From Sphingomonas elodea ATCC 31461 (GTDB lineage Bacteria; Pseudomonadota; Alphaproteobacteria; Sphingomonadales; Sphingomonadaceae), in the NCBI RefSeq assembly GCF_000226955.1, contig NZ_AGFU01000067.1:36789-100788 (forward strand): a DNA stretch of 64,000 bases, written 5' to 3'. Positions 8,071 through 20,460 of this stretch are shown piece by piece. The position numbers and the translations under genes were made by a program. The number at the start of each line of letters is the position of its first letter. Position 1 is the first letter of the stretch. The notes below the pieces were generated by a model. It did not search any database. It was not told the origin of the DNA and saw nothing but the letters and a program-made list of their open reading frames with translations.

Positions 8071-8958
8071 TTACCACAAGACGCCTTGTTTGTCGGGCGC
8101 TGCCGGATCGGGCGCCGGATCGCCGATCGACTGGAGCAGGTCGATCTCGATGGTCCGGCACATCGCGTTCAGCGGCAGGTCGTGCACCGTGTTGGCGAAG
8201 GGGTCGACAAGGTCGTCGCCGATCGCCAGTGCGGCAAGGAACATCAGTCCCGCCACGGTGGAGCCCAGCGGCGTTGCCACGCCCAGAGTCTCGACCAGCC
8301 CGATCGGCAGCAGCACGCAGAAGATATGGGTGAACAGCGTCGGCACCAACCGGTACTGGACGGGCAGGGGGGTGTTCTTCAGCCGCTCCATGCCGCCCTG
8401 GGCGTTGGCGATATCGATGAGCACGCGCTCCATCGAGCTTTGCTGGATCGTATCGATCCAGCCCTTTGATCGCGCCAACTCGATCCGCCGGCCGGTACCG
8501 TCGACGATGCCGTTGGCAACGTTGGTCCGGGCAAGCGCGAAGTCCGCTTCTCCGCGCGACAGGAAGCGCAGCACCTCCTGGTCGGGCGACTGGCGCCGCA
8601 ACTGGCAGCGCAGCGCATGCACATAGGCGATCTGGCGCAGCACGATGGTACGCTTTAGGTCCACCGCTTCGCCGTCGGGCAGGAAATTGCGCGCTGCCCG
8701 CGCGAGGTTCCGGCTGGCGTTGATCATCAGACCCCACAGCCCGCGGCCTTCCCACCAGCGCTGATAGGCGGAGTTGCTGCGGAAGCCGAGGAACAGCGCC
8801 AGCACCGATCCGAACAAGGTCAGCGGCAGCGAGGGTGCGCGGAACGGCAGCACGAAATAGACGACGGTGACGACCACGTCCCACACGAAGAGCAGCGCCA
8901 GCGGGCGCCACACTTCGCGGAGGATCTGCTTGGTACGGGGAGCGGAGGTAACGATCAT
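8071..8958 (-). CDS. Bestrophin-family ion channel
   Basis: 295 residues. The N-terminal membrane segments (WRPLALLFVWDVVVTVVYFV, and LPLTLFGSVLALFLGFR) are followed by the family motif FRSNSAYQRWWEGRGLWG, diagnostic for bacterial bestrophins. Later come TPLPVQYRLVPTLFTHIF, then GSTVAGLMFLAALAIGDDLVDPF near the C-terminus, the conserved acidic end of the pore domain. Bacterial homologues form pentameric channels in the inner membrane; ion selectivity cannot be read from sequence. It lies upstream of the B12 operon in the same direction but the riboswitch promoter is downstream of it, so it is a separate unit. Confidence 0.88.
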   Translation of the reverse strand: MIVTSAPRTKQILREVWRPLALLFVWDVVVTVVYFVLPFRAPSLPLTLFGSVLALFLGFRSNSAYQRWWEGRGLWGLMINASRNLARAARNFLPDGEAVDLKRTIVLRQIAYVHALRCQLRRQSPDQEVLRFLSRGEADFALARTNVANGIVDGTGRRIELARSKGWIDTIQQSSMERVLIDIANAQGGMERLKNTPLPVQYRLVPTLFTHIFCVLLPIGLVETLGVATPLGSTVAGLMFLAALAIGDDLVDPFANTVHDLPLNAMCRTIEIDLLQSIGDPAPDPAAPDKQGVLW

Positions 8959-8995
8959 GGCCGCTCAATACGCGCGAAGAACCTTTCGGCTCCGA

Positions 8996-9190
8996 TCACC
9001 CGTCGTTCCGAGCCGGGGCCGGCGCGGCCGCATGCGACATGGCGGCCGCAGTGCCGCTCGCCGGCCGCAGGTGGAACCATTCGGGGCGATCGATCGCGAT
9101 CAGGAAGGCGAGGGTGCCGAGGCCAAACAGCAGAAGGGCGATCGAGCTTCGCAGGCGTTCGCGTCGGCGGCTGCGTTCTTCGGTAGACAT
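8996..9190 (-). CDS. Small single-pass membrane protein, unknown
   Basis: 64 residues: a charged N-terminus rich in Arg and Glu (residues 2-14), one hydrophobic segment SIALLLFGLGTLAFLIAI (16-33), then an Ala/Pro-rich tail. GAGGAG lies 9 nt before ATG 9190, supporting translation. It is 37 bp upstream of the bestrophin gene on the same strand and could be co-transcribed. I recognise no family. Topology suggests N-in with the tail in the periplasm. Confidence 0.45.
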   Translation of the reverse strand: MSTEERSRRRERLRSSIALLLFGLGTLAFLIAIDRPEWFHLRPASGTAAAMSHAAAPAPARNDG

Positions 9191-9486
9191 GGGGCAGTGC
9201 TCCTCTGGTCGGGGGAGCAAGCGAGGTAGGTGGCGAATGCGAACGGGAAATTATCTAGAAGTTACAAACTTTTGCGCGTTGCAGCATTCACGTTGCGCTG
9301 CCGCATTCTTGCGATGGACCGCAAGCAGCAAAGCGCCTGCACCCTATTCCCGGCTGCCCGGCCGCAGCTAACAAAAAGCAGCCTTCGTCTGGAAGAGGAG
9401 GTAAAGAAATCATGAATATGAACGCGCCTTTTCGGAGCGCCAGCAGAGACCGGGCGTTCGACGCTTCCAGGAACGAGGAGGTTCGT

Positions 9487-9839
9487 ATGAAGAAGAAGCA
9501 TCTGTTGATCCTGGGCGTCGTCCCGATCTTCGCGCTTGCCGCCTGTGGCAGCAACACCACGACCCCCGCGGCAGACAATGGCGACATGGTCACCAATCTT
9601 CCCGCAACCGAGGCGCCGGCCGACAACATGGCCGGGATGAACGGGATGGACGGCAACTCGACGGCCGCGGTGGCAATGTCGGGACAGGATTTCGCCAACA
9701 CCATGGCCGTCAGCGACGCTTATGAGGTCGCGGCCGGCAAGTTCGCCCAGCAAAAGGCGACGTTCCGTCGCTTCGCGACTTCGCCGGCGAGGTGCAGGAC
9801 GTGGTGTCCAAGCACTACGACATGATCAAGGGCATGTGA
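9487..9839 (+). pseudogene. Frameshifted DUF4142-like lipoprotein
   Basis: GAGGAGG precedes ATG 9487. The product begins MKKKHLLILGVVPIFALAAC, a lipoprotein signal with lipobox LAAC, then a Met/Asn/Ala-rich linker, then FANTMAVSDAYEVAAGKFAQ, which resembles the first helix block of DUF4142 proteins. After QQKAT (ending 9762) the frame departs from helix-like sequence and runs to an ORF end at 9825. Moving to the frame that reuses base 9762 gives VPSLRDFAGEVQDVVSKHYD and a natural stop at 9839. One missing base near 9762 would restore a single protein. The restored version is still shorter than usual for the family. Sequencing error remains possible. Confidence 0.55.
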
Positions 9840-9857
9840 GCGCCCGGCGGGGCGGGT

Positions 9858-10295
9858 TCAGGCCGCCTCGCCGCTCGCTTCGATCAGGACGGGCGCTGCC
9901 GATGCGGCGGCGTCCGTTCCCAGGTGCTTCAGGCGGCCGTCGATATGGCCGCCCTGTTCCACCATGATGGTCTCGTATTCGACATCGCCGGTGATCCGTG
10001 CGGTACGTTCGATGGTGAGCTGGCGGGCGCGTACCGAACCTTCCACCGCCCCCGCGAGCCGGGCGTCGTCGGCCTCGACTCGACCGAAGATCTGGCTGTC
10101 GGGCCCCTGCACCAGGCTGCCGCAGCGGACATCGCCTTCGATCCGGCCGTCGATATGCAGATCGGACGTGGCGGTGAGATCGCCGGTGATCGTGATATCC
10201 GCACCCAATACCGAGAACTGGCCGCGGCGCGCGCCCGGCTGGGCTGCGCCGGGCGCACCAGTGTGCGCCTCGCGGTGACGGTTGCCGTTGAACAT
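9858..10295 (-). CDS. Bactofilin (polymer-forming cytoskeletal protein)
   Basis: 145 residues. A short disordered N-terminus is followed by a right-handed beta-helix bactofilin domain (about residues 25-125) with regularly spaced Gly/Val/Ile turns: SVLGADITITGDLTATSDLH, IDGRIEGDV, then a series of rungs ending in GGHIDGRLKHLG. Bactofilins polymerise without nucleotide and scaffold envelope enzymes in alphaproteobacteria. It starts at ATG 10295 and is divergent from the rpsL operon, whose promoter lies about 120 bp away. No M23 peptidase partner gene is next to it here. Confidence 0.88.
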   Translation of the reverse strand: MFNGNRHREAHTGAPGAAQPGARRGQFSVLGADITITGDLTATSDLHIDGRIEGDVRCGSLVQGPDSQIFGRVEADDARLAGAVEGSVRARQLTIERTARITGDVEYETIMVEQGGHIDGRLKHLGTDAAASAAPVLIEASGEAA

Positions 10296-10410
10296 GCCTG
10301 GTCCCACCCCGTTGCTGTACGAATCCGCAGGGCTTGGGTAGCACAGCCACACCCGCGCGGCAGCCCCGGAAGGGGACAGGGCGTGCGCTGCGTGCCGGCC
10401 GCCGCCGCTG

Positions 10411-10439
10411 TTGACCGGATCGCCCCGCATCGGTATAGG
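10411..10439 (+). promoter_or_regulatory. Promoter of the rpsL-rpsG-fusA-tuf operon
   Basis: TTGACC (10411-10416) and TATAGG (10434-10439) are spaced exactly 17 bp, a near-consensus sigma-70 pair in a very GC-rich context. It leaves a leader of about 150 nt before rpsL. No other convincing pair is present in the 300-bp gap between the bactofilin and rpsL genes. Confidence 0.65.
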
Positions 10440-10595
10440 CCGCCCGGTTCCGGGTAGGGCGAGTCCTGCCTTGGGTACAAAGAGCTGAACGTTGCTGGAG
10501 ACGCAATCGCCCGGGGGGCTGAGGCCTTCGGGGCTTTTTCGTATTCTGTCCAACAGGGCTCCAGCAAAGTAACCATCTGAAAGGTGAAGGGCTTC

Positions 10596-10967
10596 ATGCC
10601 GACGATTAACCAGCTGGTCCGCAAGGGCCGCGAACCGCAGAAGGCCAAGAGCAAGGTCCCTGCGATGGAACAGAACCCGCAGAAGCGCGGCGTCTGCACC
10701 CGCGTGTACACGACGACCCCGAAGAAGCCGAACTCGGCACTTCGCAAGGTGGCCAAGGTCCGTCTGACCAACAGCCGCGAAGTCATCAGCTACATCCCGG
10801 GCGAAGGCCACAACCTGCAGGAGCACTCGGTGGTGCTCATCCGCGGTGGCCGTGTCCGCGATCTTCCCGGCGTCCGCTACCACGTCCTTCGCGGCGTGCT
10901 GGATACGCAGGGCGTCAAGGATCGCAAGCAGAGCCGTTCGAAGTACGGCGCGAAGCGTCCGAAGTAA
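10596..10967 (+). CDS. rpsL: Ribosomal protein uS12
   Basis: 123 residues, normal length, starting [12 protein letters not shown]. It is the decoding-centre protein of the 30S subunit. The conserved loop [12 protein letters not shown] has Lys43 intact. The second decoding loop reads [10 protein letters not shown], so residue 88 is Arg (codon CGC at 10857-10859) where E. coli has Lys. I chose ATG 10596 over an ATG four codons upstream because it matches the family N-terminus. It is the first gene of the str operon. Confidence 0.97.
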   Translation: MPTINQLVRKGREPQKAKSKVPAMEQNPQKRGVCTRVYTTTPKKPNSALRKVAKVRLTNSREVISYIPGEGHNLQEHSVVLIRGGRVRDLPGVRYHVLRGVLDTQGVKDRKQSRSKYGAKRPK

Positions 10968-11029
10968 TCAGGCCATAGTAAGCCCCGGACGTGTTCCGGA
11001 TCGGCTGAAGATCAGAAGGAATTAGTGAG

Positions 11030-11500
11030 ATGGCACGTCGTCGTCGTCCCGAAAAGCGGGAAATCCTGCCCGATCCCGTCTATGGGGATCAGGTTCTGTC
11101 GAAGTTCATGAATTCGGTCATGCTGGACGGCAAGAAGGCAGTCGCGGAAGCGATCGTCTATGGCGCCCTCCAGACCGTCGAGCAGCGCGCCAAGCGCGAG
11201 CCGATCGGCGTCTTCCATGACGCGCTGAACAACGTGAAGCCCGGCATCGAAGTCCGCAGCCGCCGCGTCGGCGGTGCGACCTACCAGGTTCCGGTCGAAG
11301 TTCGTCCGGAGCGTGCGCAGGCGCTCGCGATCCGCTGGCTGATCGCCTCGGCCCGCAACCGCAGCGAGCACACCATGGCCGCCCGTCTCTCGGGCGAGCT
11401 GATGGATGCGGCGAACAACCGCGGCAACGCGGTGAAGAAGCGCGAAGACACGCACCGCATGGCGGAAGCGAACCGCGCCTTCAGCCACTACCGCTGGTAA
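11030..11500 (+). CDS. rpsG: Ribosomal protein uS7
   Basis: 156 residues, standard length. It begins with [15 protein letters not shown] and carries [20 protein letters not shown], the conserved 16S-binding helix region. It nucleates assembly of the 30S head. It lies 62 bp after rpsL in the str operon. A hairpin follows it before fusA. Confidence 0.97.
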   Translation: MARRRRPEKREILPDPVYGDQVLSKFMNSVMLDGKKAVAEAIVYGALQTVEQRAKREPIGVFHDALNNVKPGIEVRSRRVGGATYQVPVEVRPERAQALAIRWLIASARNRSEHTMAARLSGELMDAANNRGNAVKKREDTHRMAEANRAFSHYRW

Positions 11501-11518
11501 CTTTCGACCCTACATATT

Positions 11519-11550
11519 GGGGAGCCGGACGGTCCGGCTCCCCAAATTTT
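11519..11550 (+). terminator. Perfect hairpin with short U-tract between rpsG and fusA
   Basis: GGGGAGCCGGAC (11519-11530) and GTCCGGCTCCCC (11532-11543) are perfect 12-base complements around a single central base, followed by AAATTTT. In vivo the apex must open to a 3-5 nt loop. It has the form of an intrinsic terminator or attenuator, and the fusA start is only 23 bp downstream of its right arm. It probably tunes fusA/tuf relative to rpsL/rpsG or marks a processing site. Confidence 0.6.
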
Positions 11551-11566
11551 CAAGGAAACCACGATC

Positions 11567-13663
<2,097 letters not shown>

Positions 13664-13674
13664 TCGGAAAACAG

Positions 13675-13712
13675 CCGCTATGGGGCCGCGTTCTCGCGAG
13701 TCCCCATGGCGG
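13675..13712 (+). other. Hairpin between fusA and tuf
   Basis: CCGCTATGGGG (13675-13685) and CCCCATGGCGG (13702-13712) pair over 11 bp with one G-U, closing a 16-nt loop. No U-tract follows, so it is more likely an RNA-processing or stability element than a terminator. tuf starts 32 bp later. Confidence 0.4.
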
Positions 13713-13744
13713 CACGGGAAATTGAATCAGAAGGTAGGAAGACA

Positions 13745-14938
<1,194 letters not shown>

Positions 14939-14980
14939 GCATTTGCGGGCCTTGGCCCGCAGGTGACTGCAAAAAAGGTT

Positions 14981-15023
14981 CCGCCCGGCACTCAAAAATG
15001 AGTGTCGGGCGGTTGCCTTTTTA
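14981..15023 (+). terminator. Intrinsic terminator of the str operon
   Basis: CCGCCCGGCACTCA (14981-14994) pairs with TGAGTGTCGGGCGG (14999-15012), 14 bp with one G-U, loop AAAA, followed by TTGCCTTTTTA. A weaker hairpin GCGGGCC-tt-GGCCCGC lies just before it at 14945-14960. A third, GAAGGGC with GCCCTTC followed by GGTTTT, ends at 15057. Confidence 0.85.
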
Positions 15024-15208
15024 TGGAAGGGCCGTTATTGGCGCGCCCTTCGGTTTTAGAGTTCAACAGCAAGAGGCGGCCATCCAGCCGCCACCCCGGA
15101 CCAACCGGCGCTCGCCCACCTCGCTCTCGCAGCGGACAGGGCAGGGGCCGGGGCTTTCCCCGGCGTGGCATTGGGTGCGTTGCCCCGCTCTTTCGCATCG
15201 GTAGGACC

Positions 15209-15520
15209 ATGGAAACGCAGAATATCCGCATTCGCCTCAAGGCGTTCGATCACCGCGTGCTCGATCAGGCTGCCGGCGACATTGCCGACACCGCCCGCCG
15301 TACCGGCGCCCTCATCCGTGGCCCCATCCCGCTCCCGACTCACATCGACAAGTTCACGGTCAACCGTGGCCCGCACATCGATAAGAAGTCGCGCGAGCAG
15401 TTCGAGACGCGCACCTACAAGCGCATGCTCGACATCGTTCAGCCGACCCCGCAGACCGTGGACGCGCTCATGAAGCTCGACCTGGCTGCCGGCGTCGACG
15501 TCGAGATCAAGCTGGCCTGA
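15209..15520 (+). CDS. rpsJ: Ribosomal protein uS10
   Basis: 103 residues, standard length. The core loop [19 protein letters not shown] and the Arg-rich end of its hairpin are intact. It is a 30S head protein that also serves as NusE in antitermination complexes. It sits alone between two terminators, separate from rplC, unlike the usual S10 operon. The start ATG 15209 gives the family N-terminus [14 protein letters not shown]. Confidence 0.97.
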   Translation: METQNIRIRLKAFDHRVLDQAAGDIADTARRTGALIRGPIPLPTHIDKFTVNRGPHIDKKSREQFETRTYKRMLDIVQPTPQTVDALMKLDLAAGVDVEIKLA

Positions 15521-15530
15521 GCCGGCTCCG

Positions 15531-15556
15531 GCCCCCGCGCTTCGCGGGGGCTTTTG
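15531..15556 (+). terminator. Intrinsic terminator after rpsJ
   Basis: GCCCCCGCG (15531-15539) and CGCGGGGGC (15543-15551) form a 9-bp perfect stem with loop CTT, followed directly by TTTT. It would stop most transcription before rplC unless S10/NusE-type antitermination or readthrough operates. Confidence 0.75.
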
Positions 15557-15884
15557 GCGTTCACCCTTTAATGCGGTGGACATGGAAGCGTAGCTGACGT
15601 AAAGGCGCCGCTTCCTCGAGATTCGCGGCTCCTTCGCTGGAGTCGCCATCCTCCTCGACCGGATCGTTTCCCGATCCAACGCAAGGAATGGCGGGCCGAC
15701 CAGGCTCGCAGCGACAAGGGATACCGCCGGCGGCTTTCGAGTGGCCGGGCCTGCGTCCCCCGTCTCTTCCACCGCAAGGTGGAGGTTCAGCCCGGACGGG
15801 GGCTTCGCAGTAAAACATGCAGGGTTGAACACGCACCCGCGGGAATGGTCCCGGGGGTGCCTCTGTAATAGGAGCAACAGGCCG
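15557..15884 (+). promoter_or_regulatory. Leader region of rplC with hairpin before the ribosome-binding site
   Basis: These 328 bp hold no convincing gene. Just before rplC a hairpin pairs GCACCC-CGGGA (15833-15844, one bulge) with TCCCG-GGGTGC (15849-15860). The ribosome-binding site AGGAGC is at 15870-15875. The position suggests an S10-operon leader, where L4 binding represses translation and transcription in other bacteria. I see no clear consensus -35/-10 pair. Confidence 0.4.
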
Positions 15885-16634
15885 ATGCGCACTGGCGTTA
15901 TCGCGAAGAAGATGGGGATGACCCGCCTGTTCCAGGACGACGGCCGGCACGTGCCGGTGACCGTTCTGGCACTGGAAGGCGTCCAGGTGGTCGCGCAGCG
16001 CACCACCGAAAAGGATGGCTATGTGGCCGTTCAGGTCGGCGCCGGCACGGCGAAGGCCAAGAACGTCGCCAAGCCGCAGCGCGGCCACTTCGGCAAGGCC
16101 GAAGTCGAGCCGAAGGCGATCCTCTGCGAATTTCGCGTCGAGGAAGATGGTCTGCTGGACGTGGGTGCCGAGATCTCGGCCGACCATTTCGTCGCAGGCC
16201 AGCTGGTCGACGTGTCGGGCCGTACCCAGGGTAAGGGTTTTGCCGGCGCCATGAAGCGTTGGGGTTTCGGCGGTCTGCGCGCCACCCACGGCGTTTCCGT
16301 CTCGCACCGTTCGCACGGTTCGACCGGTAACCGCCAGGATCCGGGTCGCGTCTTCAAGAACAAGAAGATGGCCGGTCACATGGGCGACCGCAATCGCACC
16401 CAGCAGAATCTGGAAGTGGTCGGCACCGATGCCGAGCGCGGCCTGATCTTCGTCAAGGGTTCGGTTCCGGGCTCGAAGGGCGGCTGGCTGATCGTGAAGG
16501 ACGCCGTCAAGGTCGCCCGTCACGCCGAAGCGCCGTACCCCGCCGGTCTGAAGACCGTCGCGAACAGCAACGAGGCTCCCGCCGAAGCGCCCGCCGTGGC
16601 CGCTCCGGAAGCCACCGAAGGCCAGGAGGGCTAA
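15885..16634 (+). CDS. rplC: Ribosomal protein uL3
   Basis: 249 residues. The start [16 protein letters not shown] is the canonical N-terminus. The extension loop [20 protein letters not shown] near the middle reaches toward the peptidyl-transferase centre. An Ala/Glu-rich tail of about 20 residues at the C-terminus (from EAPAEAPAV onward) is longer than in E. coli L3. ATG 15885 is chosen over upstream in-frame ATGs because of the AGGAGC site. It is one of the first 23S-binding proteins. Confidence 0.96.
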   Translation: MRTGVIAKKMGMTRLFQDDGRHVPVTVLALEGVQVVAQRTTEKDGYVAVQVGAGTAKAKNVAKPQRGHFGKAEVEPKAILCEFRVEEDGLLDVGAEISADHFVAGQLVDVSGRTQGKGFAGAMKRWGFGGLRATHGVSVSHRSHGSTGNRQDPGRVFKNKKMAGHMGDRNRTQQNLEVVGTDAERGLIFVKGSVPGSKGGWLIVKDAVKVARHAEAPYPAGLKTVANSNEAPAEAPAVAAPEATEGQEG

Positions 16635-17261
16635 GTGAAGGTCAAGGTTCAAACCCTCGACGCCGCCGAGAAGGGCGATATCGAGCTCAACGACGAGATC
16701 TTCGGTCTCGATCCGCGCGCCGACATCCTGCACCGCGTCGTCACCTGGCAGCTCGAGAAGCGTCGCGGCACTGCCCGCGGCACCCGCGAGCGTTCGGACG
16801 TTGCGCGTTCGGGCAAGAAGTGGGGCCGCCAGAAGGGCGGTGGTACCGCACGTCACGGCGATCGCCGCGCGCCGGTGTTCATCGGCGGTGGTAAGGCGCA
16901 CGGTGCTCGTGTTCGCGACTTCAATCCGTCGCTGAACAAGAAGATCCGCGCGCTGGGCCTGAAGATGGCGCTGTCGAGCCACGCCAAGGCGGGTTCGCTG
17001 ATCGTCATGGACAGCCTGGTCGTCGAGAATGGCAAGACCAAGGTTCTGGCCGGCAACCTCGAGAAGCTGGGCTTCGGCAAGAAGGCCCTGGTGATCGATG
17101 GCGACACCATCGAAACCACCTTCGCGCTGGCGGCAGGCAACCTGCACCAGGTGGACGTGCTGCCGGCGATCGGCGCCAACGTCTACGACATCCTGAAGAG
17201 CGACACGCTGGTCCTGACCCGCGCTGCCGTCGAGAAGCTGGAGGCGCGCTTCAATGGCTAA
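16635..17261 (+). CDS. rplD: Ribosomal protein uL4
   Basis: 208 residues from GTG 16635, directly abutting the rplC stop. [20 protein letters not shown] and the [18 protein letters not shown] region form the exit-tunnel loop. In other bacteria L4 also acts as the autogenous repressor of this operon. The 3' end overlaps rplW by 8 bp. The length fits the family. Confidence 0.95.
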   Translation: MKVKVQTLDAAEKGDIELNDEIFGLDPRADILHRVVTWQLEKRRGTARGTRERSDVARSGKKWGRQKGGGTARHGDRRAPVFIGGGKAHGARVRDFNPSLNKKIRALGLKMALSSHAKAGSLIVMDSLVVENGKTKVLAGNLEKLGFGKKALVIDGDTIETTFALAAGNLHQVDVLPAIGANVYDILKSDTLVLTRAAVEKLEARFNG

Positions 17262-17565
17262 GCAGTCCAAGCCGGTCGACATCCGTCACTACGACGTGGT
17301 GCTCGCCCCGCACATCACCGAAAAGTCGACGCTCGTCTCCGAGGCGAACGCCGTGGTCTTCAAGGTCGCCAACGACGCGACCAAGCCGGAGATCAAGGCT
17401 GCCGTCGAGGCGCTGTTCAACGTCAAGGTCACCGGCGTGAACACCCTCGTCCAGAAGGGCAAGACCAAGAAGTGGAAGGGCGCGCCCTACCGCCGTTCGG
17501 ACTTTAAGAAAGCGGTCGTGACGCTCGCCCAGGGCGAACAGATCGACGTGACCACGGGGATCTGA
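17254..17565 (+). CDS. rplW: Ribosomal protein uL23
   Basis: 103 residues. [20 protein letters not shown] and the basic [18 protein letters not shown] segment are family features. It lies at the tunnel exit and docks signal-recognition particle and trigger factor. It overlaps rplD by 8 bp and is 4 bp from rplB. Confidence 0.96.
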   Translation: MAKQSKPVDIRHYDVVLAPHITEKSTLVSEANAVVFKVANDATKPEIKAAVEALFNVKVTGVNTLVQKGKTKKWKGAPYRRSDFKKAVVTLAQGEQIDVTTGI

Positions 17566-17569
17566 GACC

Positions 17570-18421
17570 ATGGCGCTTAAGAATTACAATCCGACGTCGC
17601 CGGGCGTCCGCGGGCTGATCCTGATCGACCGCTCGCAGCTCTTCAAGGGTCGCCCCGTCAAGGCGCTGACCGAAGGCAAGACGAAGACCGGCGGCCGCAA
17701 CAACAAGGGCCATGTCACCTCGCGTGGCATCGGCGGCGGTCACAAGCAGCGCTATCGCATCGTCGATTTCAAGCGTCGCCTGTGGGACGTCGAAGGCACC
17801 GTCGAGCGGATCGAGTATGACCCGAACCGCACCGCCTTCATCGCGCTTATCAACTACGGCGCCGACGAAGCCGGCAAGGATCGTCTGGCCTACATCATCG
17901 CTCCGCAGCGTCTCGCTGTCGGCGACAAGGTGATCGCGGGCAAGAAGACCGACGTGAAGCCGGGCAACGCCATGGAGCTGGGCCAGATGCCGGTCGGCAC
18001 CATCGTCCACAATGTGGAGATGAAGCCGGGCAAGGGCGGTCAGATCGCCCGCTCTGCCGGTGCGTACGTCCAGGTCGTCGGTCGTGACCGCGGCATGGTG
18101 ATCGTGCGTCTGGGCTCGGGTGAGCAGCGCTACATCCACGCCGCCTGCATGGCGACGGTGGGTGCGGTGTCGAACCCCGACAACCAGAACCAGAACTTCG
18201 GTAAGGCCGGTCGCAGCCGCTGGCAGGGGGCGCGTCCGCTCACCCGCGGTGTCGCGAAGAACCCGGTCGACCACCCGCACGGCGGTGGTGAAGGCCGTAC
18301 CTCGGGCGGCCGTCACCCGGTTACCCCGTGGGGCAAGCCGACCAAGGGTGCGCGCACCCGCCACAACAAGGCGACGGACAAGATGATCATCCGTTCGCGT
18401 CACGCGAAGAAGAAGGGCTGA
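17570..18421 (+). CDS. rplB: Ribosomal protein uL2
   Basis: 283 residues, slightly longer than usual. The C-terminal zone [19 protein letters not shown] contains the conserved histidine loop near the peptidyl-transferase centre. The N-terminal [20 protein letters not shown] element is also conserved. It is required for 50S function and subunit joining. Confidence 0.97.
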   Translation: MALKNYNPTSPGVRGLILIDRSQLFKGRPVKALTEGKTKTGGRNNKGHVTSRGIGGGHKQRYRIVDFKRRLWDVEGTVERIEYDPNRTAFIALINYGADEAGKDRLAYIIAPQRLAVGDKVIAGKKTDVKPGNAMELGQMPVGTIVHNVEMKPGKGGQIARSAGAYVQVVGRDRGMVIVRLGSGEQRYIHAACMATVGAVSNPDNQNQNFGKAGRSRWQGARPLTRGVAKNPVDHPHGGGEGRTSGGRHPVTPWGKPTKGARTRHNKATDKMIIRSRHAKKKG

Positions 18422-18424
18422 TAG

Positions 18425-18703
18425 ATGGCTCGCTCCGTATGGAAGGGTCCGTTCGTGGACCTGCACCTTCTCAAGAAGGCAGAAGCCGCCCAGGATCAGG
18501 GCACGCGCGCTGGTCCGATCAAGACCTGGTCGCGTCGTTCGACGATCCTGCCGCAGTTCGTTGGCCTGACGTTCAACGTCTACAACGGCCGCAAGTTCGT
18601 CCCGGTCTCGGTCAACGAGGAAATGGTCGGCATGAAGCTCGGCGAGTTCGCGCCGACCCGTTTCTTCCCCGGCCACGCCGCGGACAAGAAGGGTAAGCGC
18701 TAA
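18425..18703 (+). CDS. rpsS: Ribosomal protein uS19
   Basis: 92 residues, with the conserved [12 protein letters not shown] start, [19 protein letters not shown] core and [15 protein letters not shown] end. It is a 30S head protein next to S13. The stop overlaps the rplV ATG (TAATG). Confidence 0.97.
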   Translation: MARSVWKGPFVDLHLLKKAEAAQDQGTRAGPIKTWSRRSTILPQFVGLTFNVYNGRKFVPVSVNEEMVGMKLGEFAPTRFFPGHAADKKGKR

Positions 18704-19080
18704 TGAGCAAGCAGGCAGCCCCCCGCAAGGTCGGCGACAAGGAAGCCCTTGCCGTCGCCACCCAGATCCGTGGTTCGGCCCAGAAGCTGAACCTGGTCGC
18801 CGGTCTCATCCGTGGTCGCACCGCGGCTGAAGCGATGAACATCCTCGCCTTCTCGAAGAAGGCGATGGCGGTCGACGCGCGCAAGGTGCTGGCTTCGGCC
18901 ATCGCCAACGCCGAGAACAACCACAACCTCGACGTCGACGCGCTCGTCGTCGCCGAGGCCTCGGTCGGCAAGTCGATCACGATGAAGCGCTTCGCGACGC
19001 GCGGCCGTGGCAAGTCCACCCGCATCCTGAAGCCGTTCAGCCGTCTGCGCATCGTCGTGCGCGAGCAGGAAGAAGCATAA
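18703..19080 (+). CDS. rplV: Ribosomal protein uL22
   Basis: 125 residues. The C-terminal beta-hairpin [19 protein letters not shown] lines the exit tunnel where macrolides bind. Both ends overlap neighbours by one base (TAATG), so rpsS, rplV and rpsC are translationally coupled. Confidence 0.97.
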   Translation: MSKQAAPRKVGDKEALAVATQIRGSAQKLNLVAGLIRGRTAAEAMNILAFSKKAMAVDARKVLASAIANAENNHNLDVDALVVAEASVGKSITMKRFATRGRGKSTRILKPFSRLRIVVREQEEA

Positions 19081-19790
19081 TGGGTCAGAAGAGCAATCCC
19101 ATCGGTCTGCGCCTGCAGATCAACCGCACCTGGGACAGCCGCTGGTTCGCGGAAGGCCATGACTATGGCCGTCTGCTGCTGGAGGACCTCAAGATCCGCA
19201 AGTTCATCCTCAAGACGCTGCCGCAGGCCGCGATCTCGAAGGTGGTCATCGAGCGTCCGGCCAAGCTGTGCCGCATCTCGATCTTCGCGGCGCGTCCCGG
19301 CGTGATCATCGGCAAGAAGGGCGCGGACATCGAGAAGCTGCGCAAGACGCTCGGCGCGATGACCTCGTCCGACGTCTCGCTCAACATCGTCGAGATCCGC
19401 AAGCCGGAAGTCGATGCGAAGCTCGTCGCGCAGGGCGTGGCGGACCAGCTGGAGCGCCGTATCGCGTTCCGTCGTGCGATGAAGCGCGCGGTGCAGTCGG
19501 CACTTCGTCTCGGCGCCGAGGGCATTCGTATCACCTGCGCCGGCCGTCTGGGCGGCGCGGAAATCGCTCGCACCGAATGGTACCGTGAAGGCCGCGTTCC
19601 GCTGCACACGCTGCGCGCGAACGTCGACTATGCCGAGGCCGAAGCCCACACCGCGTACGGCGTGTGCGGCGTGAAGGTCTGGATCTTCAAGGGCGAAATC
19701 CTCGGTCACGATCCGATGGCGCAGGACCGGCTGAACCTCGAGGCACAGACCTCGGGCGTGCGCCCGTCGCGCGACGATCATCGCCGCTAA
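19080..19790 (+). CDS. rpsC: Ribosomal protein uS3
   Basis: 236 residues. The KH domain motif [20 protein letters not shown] and the C-terminal domain with [20 protein letters not shown] are present. It sits at the mRNA entry site and takes part in mRNA unwinding. Confidence 0.97.
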   Translation: MGQKSNPIGLRLQINRTWDSRWFAEGHDYGRLLLEDLKIRKFILKTLPQAAISKVVIERPAKLCRISIFAARPGVIIGKKGADIEKLRKTLGAMTSSDVSLNIVEIRKPEVDAKLVAQGVADQLERRIAFRRAMKRAVQSALRLGAEGIRITCAGRLGGAEIARTEWYREGRVPLHTLRANVDYAEAEAHTAYGVCGVKVWIFKGEILGHDPMAQDRLNLEAQTSGVRPSRDDHRR

Positions 19791-19806
19791 GGACTAGGAC
19801 AGAACA

Positions 19807-20238
19807 ATGCTGCAACCGAAGCGCACCAAGTTCCGTAAGGCCTTCAAGGGCCGCATCCATGGCGAAGCCAAGGGTGGCACGGCGCTCAACTTCGGCTCCT
19901 ATGGCCTCAAGGCGATGGAGCCCGAGCGGATCACCGCGCGCCAGATCGAGGCGGCTCGCCGCGCGATCACGCGTCACATCAAGCGTCAGGGTCGTCTCTG
20001 GATCCGCATCTTCCCGGATGTTCCCGTTTCGTCGAAGCCGGCCGAAGTCCGCATGGGCTCGGGTAAGGGTTCGCCGGAATTCTGGGTCGCCCGCGTCAAG
20101 CCGGGCCGCATCCTGTTCGAGCTGGACGGCGTTCCCGGCCCGCTCGCCGCGGAAGCGTTCGAGCGCGCAGCGATGAAGCTGCCGATCAAGACCAAGGTCG
20201 TCGCCCGCCTCGGCGACACGACGCACCTGGAGGGCTGA
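19807..20238 (+). CDS. rplP: Ribosomal protein uL16
   Basis: 143 residues. [15 protein letters not shown] begins the protein, and [19 protein letters not shown] is the conserved loop near the A-site tRNA, carrying the Arg that is hydroxylated in some bacteria. Late-assembly protein of the 50S subunit. Confidence 0.97.
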   Translation: MLQPKRTKFRKAFKGRIHGEAKGGTALNFGSYGLKAMEPERITARQIEAARRAITRHIKRQGRLWIRIFPDVPVSSKPAEVRMGSGKGSPEFWVARVKPGRILFELDGVPGPLAAEAFERAAMKLPIKTKVVARLGDTTHLEG

Positions 20239-20243
20239 TAGAA

Positions 20244-20447
20244 ATGACCAAGGCTACCGACTTTCGGGCCAACACCGACGACCAGCTCGCCGAGCAGCTG
20301 GGCAACCTGAAGCGCGAGCAGTTCAACCTGCGCTTCCAGGCCGCCACCAGCCAGCTCGAGAAGCCGACCCGCGTGCGGGAAGTGCGTCGCGACATTGCCC
20401 GTATCAAGACGCTGCAGAACGAGCGCTCGCGCTCGACTGCCAAGTAA
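20244..20447 (+). CDS. rpmC: Ribosomal protein uL29
   Basis: 67 residues, two antiparallel helices: [20 protein letters not shown] and the downstream [17 protein letters not shown]. It is placed next to L23 at the tunnel exit. It lies 5 bp after rplP. Confidence 0.96.
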   Translation: MTKATDFRANTDDQLAEQLGNLKREQFNLRFQAATSQLEKPTRVREVRRDIARIKTLQNERSRSTAK

Positions 20448-20460
20448 GAGGACCGAGACC

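Noticed and set aside
9755-9770. Programmed frameshift in the lipoprotein gene
   Set aside because: No slippery heptamer is present at the change point; a one-base deletion explains it better.
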